Positions 60,504 to 64,000 of a stretch of DNA of 64,000 nucleotides are shown here, in pieces. The stretch's first letter is position 1. Every line of letters begins with the position of its first letter. Position numbers and translations under genes: made by a program. Below the pieces are notes generated by a model. It ran no database searches and was not told the origin of the DNA. It saw only the letters and a list, made by a program, of their open reading frames with translations. The DNA lies in NCBI GenBank assembly GCA_945952105.1, contig CAMFGZ010000002.1, positions 124,001-188,000 of the forward strand, in the 5' to 3' direction. The DNA comes from an uncultured Rhodospirillaceae bacterium. Its GTDB lineage: Bacteria > Pseudomonadota > Alphaproteobacteria > Reyranellales > Reyranellaceae.

Positions 60504-61796
60504 ATGGACGCTACCCCGCTCGCTTCCCGCCGCGCCGCAGTCGATGTGCTGATGGCCTGCCTCGACAAGGGCCAGCCGCTAGACGACGCGCTGGGCCAGC
60601 ATCGTGGCTTCACCGCCCTCGACCCGCGCGACCGCGCCTTCGTGCGCCTGCTGCTGGCCAGTACCTTGCGCCATCTGGGGGAGATCGAGGGCGTCCTGTC
60701 CGGCCTGATCACGAAGCCGCTGGAAGGCGCCAATGCGGTCGGCCGACAGGTTCTGCGGCTGGGCGCCGCGCAACTGATGTTCCTCGGCACCCCGCCGCAT
60801 GCCGCGGTCGATACCTCGGTTCGCCTGGTGGAGGATGCCGGGCTGCATCACCTCAAGGGCCTGGTGAACGCCGTTCTGCGGCGTATTTCACGCGACGGCG
60901 ACGCGCTGCTGGTGGATCGCGATCCCGCCCGCCTCAACACGCCGCGCTGGCTGTGGGAGAGCTGGCTCCACGCCTATGGCGAGGATGCGACGCGCGCCAT
61001 CGCCGCCGCGCACCTGAACGAGGCGCCGCTCGATCTCACCGTCCGCCGGGATGCCGACCACTGGGCGGTCCAGCTCGAGGCCGAGAGGCTGCCGACCGGC
61101 ACGCTGCGGCGGAAGGGCGGCGGCCATATCGCCGAGCTGCCCGGCTTCGCCGAGGGCACGTGGTGGGTACAGGACGCCGCCGCCGCCCTGCCCGCGCGGC
61201 TGCTGGGCGACATCACCGACAAGCGCGTCGCCGATCTCTGCGCTGCGCCCGGCGGCAAGACGATGCAACTCTGCGCCGCCGGCGCCCAGGTGACGGCGGT
61301 CGACATCTCGGCCCGCCGCATGACGCGGCTCGGCGAGAACCTCGCGCGCGCCGGCCTGTCGGCCAATCTCGTGACGGCCGACGCCAGCAAGTGGACGCCG
61401 GCGGAGAAATTCGACGCCATCCTGCTCGACGCACCCTGCTCTGGCACCGGCACGCTGCGCCGCCATCCGGACATTGCGTGGCTCAAGGACGAGGACGACG
61501 TCGCGCGGCTGACCGTCACGCAGGATCGCCTGCTGGTGCGCGCCCTCGACCTGCTGAAGCCCGGTGGCACGCTCGTCTATGCGGTCTGCTCGCTGCAGGA
61601 GGATGAAGGAGTCGAGCGCATCAACGGCCTGCTCGTCCGCAACCCGCAGGTCAAGCGCGTACGCGTCACGCCGGCGGAATTGCCCGGTCTCGAGGATGCC
61701 ATCACCCCGCGCGGCGACGTCCGCACCTTGCCCTTCATGTGGTCCGAGCACGGCGGGCTCGACGGGTTCTATGTCGCGAGACTGACCGCAGCCTGA
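60504..61796 (+). CDS. rsmB: 16S rRNA (cytosine-5)-methyltransferase, RsmB/Sun family
   Basis: 430 residues. A NusB-like RNA-binding domain (about 5-130) precedes the Rossmann methyltransferase. SAM is bound at DLCAAPGGKTMQL; the catalytic cysteines are Cys312 (DAPCSGTGTLRRHPD) and Cys362 (YAVCSLQEDEG), the TC/VC pair of m5C RNA methyltransferases. It methylates C967-equivalent of 16S rRNA. ATG 60504. It stands alone between two minus-strand genes and ends just before a strong hairpin. Confidence 0.94.
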   Translation: MDATPLASRRAAVDVLMACLDKGQPLDDALGQHRGFTALDPRDRAFVRLLLASTLRHLGEIEGVLSGLITKPLEGANAVGRQVLRLGAAQLMFLGTPPHAAVDTSVRLVEDAGLHHLKGLVNAVLRRISRDGDALLVDRDPARLNTPRWLWESWLHAYGEDATRAIAAAHLNEAPLDLTVRRDADHWAVQLEAERLPTGTLRRKGGGHIAELPGFAEGTWWVQDAAAALPARLLGDITDKRVADLCAAPGGKTMQLCAAGAQVTAVDISARRMTRLGENLARAGLSANLVTADASKWTPAEKFDAILLDAPCSGTGTLRRHPDIAWLKDEDDVARLTVTQDRLLVRALDLLKPGGTLVYAVCSLQEDEGVERINGLLVRNPQVKRVRVTPAELPGLEDAITPRGDVRTLPFMWSEHGGLDGFYVARLTAA

Positions 61797-61805
61797 GTCA
61801 TAGCT

Positions 61806-61840
61806 GGAGGCGCGCCACGGAGTCGGAGTGGCGCGCCTCC
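61806..61840. terminator. Perfect 13-bp hairpin between convergent rsmB and amidohydrolase genes
   Basis: Arms GGAGGCGCGCCAC (61806-61818) and GTGGCGCGCCTCC (61828-61840) enclose a 9-base loop. It lies 9 bases after the rsmB stop and 5 bases before the amidohydrolase stop, so it probably terminates both. It shares the GCGCCAC/GTGGCGC core with the composite palindrome at 56695-56753. Confidence 0.75.
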
Positions 61841-61845
61841 GGCGA

Positions 61846-63387
61846 TCAGACCCGTGAGCTGGGGCTGTAGAACGGCTGGTGTTTCGACGGGTCGATGTAG
61901 TTCTCATAGAACTTGCGGGCGTGCGGCAGCAGCGCGAGCGAGAGCTTGCGGCGCTCGACCTCGTCGTCGGCCAGGGCCTTGCTCAGGTCGTCGTGCAGCG
62001 CCTTCAGCGCCGCCGTCCGGTCGACCTTGGTGAAGGTGCCGTCCTTGTAGATCACCTCGCCGTCGCACATCGTCATGGTGACGGCCTGCTGCTTGGCGCG
62101 CTGAACCACCGCGTCGAGGGTCGGCGTCATCTCGTCGAGATAGGGATAGGCCACGCTCTCCCAGTCGATCAGCACCATGTCGGCCGCCTTGCCGACCTCC
62201 AGCGTGCCGATGCTTTCGCCGAACGGCGTCGTCTTCGCGCCGCCCACCGTCGCCATGCGAAGTACCTGCGCCATAGTTGGCACGTCGGCCTCGACCATGC
62301 CCGGCACGCGGTGTGCGCGCAGGACCAGCTTCAGCTCCTGCAGCATGTCGCGATCGTCGTTGATGCCGGCCTCGTCGAGGCCGATCGCGGTGTTGATGCC
62401 CTTCTTCTCGAAGTGATTGAGCGCCGCCACGCCCGAGCGCAGGCGGAAGTTGGACGAACAGTTGTGGCAGACGCATCCCTTGGCCTCGGCCAGCCGGTCG
62501 ATGTCCTTCTCGTTCAACCAGACACCGTGACCCAGGGTCAGCCGCTCGTTAACCATGCCGAAGCGGTCGATGTATTCCAGCGCCGTGCAGTTGCCGCGCC
62601 GCCAGGCATATTCCTTCTGGTAGGCGGTCTCGAGCAGGTGCATGTGCATCGGCACGTTGTACTTGGCCGACGCCTCGCTGAGCTTCGTCAGGGCTGGGTC
62701 CGAGCACCAGTGCAGGTTGGCGGGCGCGAGCTGGATCTTCACCCGGCGCTTGTTGTGATGCTGCGAATGGAACGACTTGAACATGTCCATCGCATCGTCG
62801 AGGCCCATCTTGAACCGGTCGAACCAGCGCTGCATCGGCCCCTGCAGGTCCTTCGGCAGGCTGCGCACGAATTCCTCGTCGGCCTGGTAGACGAGCCGGT
62901 TCTGGTCGCGCACCGCATAGCAGTAGCTCACACGCATGCCGACATCTTCGTACGCCTTGATCGTCTCCGTTGCGCGCTTCTCGACGTCGGGCAGAGTGCC
63001 CGGCATCCAACCCTGGATGTGCTGCACCGTGGTGATACCCGAGCCGATCATCTCGAAGGCCGAATAGAGGGTGTCGAGATAGAGGTCGAGGTTGCGGATC
63101 ACCATGCGGGTGATGAACCACAGTTCCAGCGGCATGTCGGGCGAGCCGAGCTGGACCGGCGTCAGGCCGACATGATGATGGCCGTTCACGAAGCCCGGCA
63201 GCAGGATCTCCTTGCCCGTGCCGATCACCGGCACCGTGGGGTGCTTGGCGTGCAGGTCCTCATAGGTGCCGACGGCGACGATGACGCCGTCTTCCTGCAG
63301 GACGGCACCGTCCTTGATCTCGTTCCAGGTGAAACGATCCTTGGTGCCCGTGATGGCGGCACGGCTACGGATCAGGCTGGTGGCCAT
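61846..63387 (-). CDS. Amidohydrolase (TrzN/SAH deaminase-like, COG0402 type)
   Basis: 513-residue metal-dependent hydrolase of the cytosine deaminase-like superfamily branch. Metal or first-shell residues are in PGFVNGHHHVGLTP (His70-72), HMHLLETAYQKEYA, LGHGVWLNEKDID and AIGLDEAGINDDRD. It starts at ATG 63387 with GGAGAAG upstream. Known relatives deaminate or dechlorinate purine- or triazine-like rings; the exact substrate is unknown. The neighbouring SsuB/TauB-type ATPase gene lies 34 bases upstream, suggesting uptake and hydrolysis of a nitrogen compound. Confidence 0.87.
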   Translation of the reverse strand: MATSLIRSRAAITGTKDRFTWNEIKDGAVLQEDGVIVAVGTYEDLHAKHPTVPVIGTGKEILLPGFVNGHHHVGLTPVQLGSPDMPLELWFITRMVIRNLDLYLDTLYSAFEMIGSGITTVQHIQGWMPGTLPDVEKRATETIKAYEDVGMRVSYCYAVRDQNRLVYQADEEFVRSLPKDLQGPMQRWFDRFKMGLDDAMDMFKSFHSQHHNKRRVKIQLAPANLHWCSDPALTKLSEASAKYNVPMHMHLLETAYQKEYAWRRGNCTALEYIDRFGMVNERLTLGHGVWLNEKDIDRLAEAKGCVCHNCSSNFRLRSGVAALNHFEKKGINTAIGLDEAGINDDRDMLQELKLVLRAHRVPGMVEADVPTMAQVLRMATVGGAKTTPFGESIGTLEVGKAADMVLIDWESVAYPYLDEMTPTLDAVVQRAKQQAVTMTMCDGEVIYKDGTFTKVDRTAALKALHDDLSKALADDEVERRKLSLALLPHARKFYENYIDPSKHQPFYSPSSRV

Positions 63388-63421
63388 GGTTCGGCTTCTC
63401 CTTTGATGAATGATTATGAAG

Positions 63422-64000
63422 TCAGGCGGTGACGGCGAGCGCTTCCTGTTCGGCGAAGGCGCGGTCGACCTCGTCGCGCAGCAGGTCGGTGAGCTGGATC
63501 CGGAAATCCTCCGCCTCACGCGAGAATAGATTGCGCGGCCGTGGCAGGTCGATCGGCACGATGGTCTTGATGCGGCCCGGCCGCGACGTGAAGACGACGA
63601 CCCGGTCGGCCAGCGCTACCGCCTCGTCGATATGATGGGTGACGAACAGCACCGAAGCGCCCGAATCGCGCCAGACGTCGAGCAGGAAGTCCTGCATGCG
63701 CGCGCGCGTCTGCACGTCGAGCGCCGCGAACGGCTCGTCCATCAGCAGCACCTTCGGGCGCATGGCGAGCGCGCGCGCCACCGCCACCCGCTGCCGCATG
63801 CCACCGGACAGTTCGTCCGGCCGCTTGTCCATCGCAGCCTTCAGGCCCACGCGCTGGAGCGCCTCGGCGGCGACGGTGCGGCGTTCCTGCTTGCTCGCAC
63901 CCTTGATCGACAGGCCAAAGCTCACGTTTTCCCAGACCGTCAGCCACGGGAAGAGCGAGGTCTCCTGAAAGATCAGGCTGCGCTCGGGCGACGGCGTTTC
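63422..64000 (-). CDS. ABC transporter ATP-binding protein, SsuB/TauB type, truncated by window edge
   Basis: The visible 192 residues are the C-terminal part; the start and Walker A lie beyond base 64000. The frame enters with LIFQETSLFPWLTVWENV (Q-loop), then signature LSGGMRQRVAVARAL, Walker B VLLMDEPFAALD and switch His in FVTHHIDEA. The fingerprint is that of nitrate/sulfonate/taurine/pyrimidine-precursor importers. It precedes the amidohydrolase in the same direction. Confidence 0.92.
   Translation of the reverse strand, partial: ETPSPERSLIFQETSLFPWLTVWENVSFGLSIKGASKQERRTVAAEALQRVGLKAAMDKRPDELSGGMRQRVAVARALAMRPKVLLMDEPFAALDVQTRARMQDFLLDVWRDSGASVLFVTHHIDEAVALADRVVVFTSRPGRIKTIVPIDLPRPRNLFSREAEDFRIQLTDLLRDEVDRAFAEQEALAVTA

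Overview
This is a gene-dense, GC-rich chromosomal window with strong G/C bias at third codon positions. Gene content points to a metabolically versatile, mostly aerobic alphaproteobacterium: dapA beside smpB, many ABC, TRAP and Bug uptake proteins, a methylcrotonyl-CoA carboxylase operon, an alpha-2-macroglobulin/pbpC pair and class III cyclases. A Reyranella/Rhodospirillales/Hyphomicrobiales-like organism is my inference, not something the sequence proves. I saw no tRNA, rRNA, insertion sequence, prophage or CRISPR array, and no gene-free stretch above 300 bases. The largest gap is 12821-13113.

Layout. 1-5760: 5'-truncated alpha-2-macroglobulin gene followed by pbpC. 5827-12820 (minus): a histidine kinase with eight tandem GAF domains, a single-domain response regulator and a receiver-adenylate cyclase, all coupled by 4-base overlaps. 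13114-19092 (minus): class III aminotransferase, a complete spermidine/putrescine-type ABC importer and HMG-CoA lyase, diverging from a GntR/FCD regulator and a class IV aminotransferase (19240-20942) across a region with two GTGATCAC palindromes. 21083-23283: DUF2189 membrane protein and a uracil/xanthine-type permease. 23321-33555 (minus): dapA, smpB, SDR, acyl-CoA dehydrogenase, TakP-like TRAP binding protein, methylcrotonyl-CoA carboxylase beta, a degenerate enoyl-CoA hydratase, an unknown exported protein, carboxylase alpha, DUF5993 and DsbB. 33669-36310: soluble lytic transglycosylase and thioredoxin 2. 36347-40411: aldo/keto reductase, YdhR-like protein, then a coupled haloacid dehalogenase / threonine dehydratase / membrane adenylate cyclase trio.

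40379-50959 (minus): MFS transporter, Bug-type binding protein, alkylsulfatase, a complete Liv-type ABC importer and a GMC alcohol dehydrogenase, with a divergent AraC regulator (51032-51826). This looks like uptake and oxidation of an alkyl sulfate ester or related compound. 51980-56678: 2-oxoacid:ferredoxin oxidoreductase (korAB) with a dedicated flavin/iron-sulfur pyridine-nucleotide oxidoreductase. 56759-57876 (minus): cupin protein plus XRE-cupin regulator. 57960-58723: a broken gene. 58706-60421 (minus): YddA/SbmA-like ABC transporter. 60504-61796: rsmB. 61846-64000 (minus): amidohydrolase and a truncated SsuB-type ATPase.

The most noteworthy items are the eight-GAF kinase feeding a cAMP-making receiver protein; the sulfatase/GMC/transport locus; an enoyl-CoA hydratase lacking both catalytic glutamates next to an unknown cysteine-containing exported protein inside the leucine-degradation operon; and a set of elaborate intergenic palindromes.
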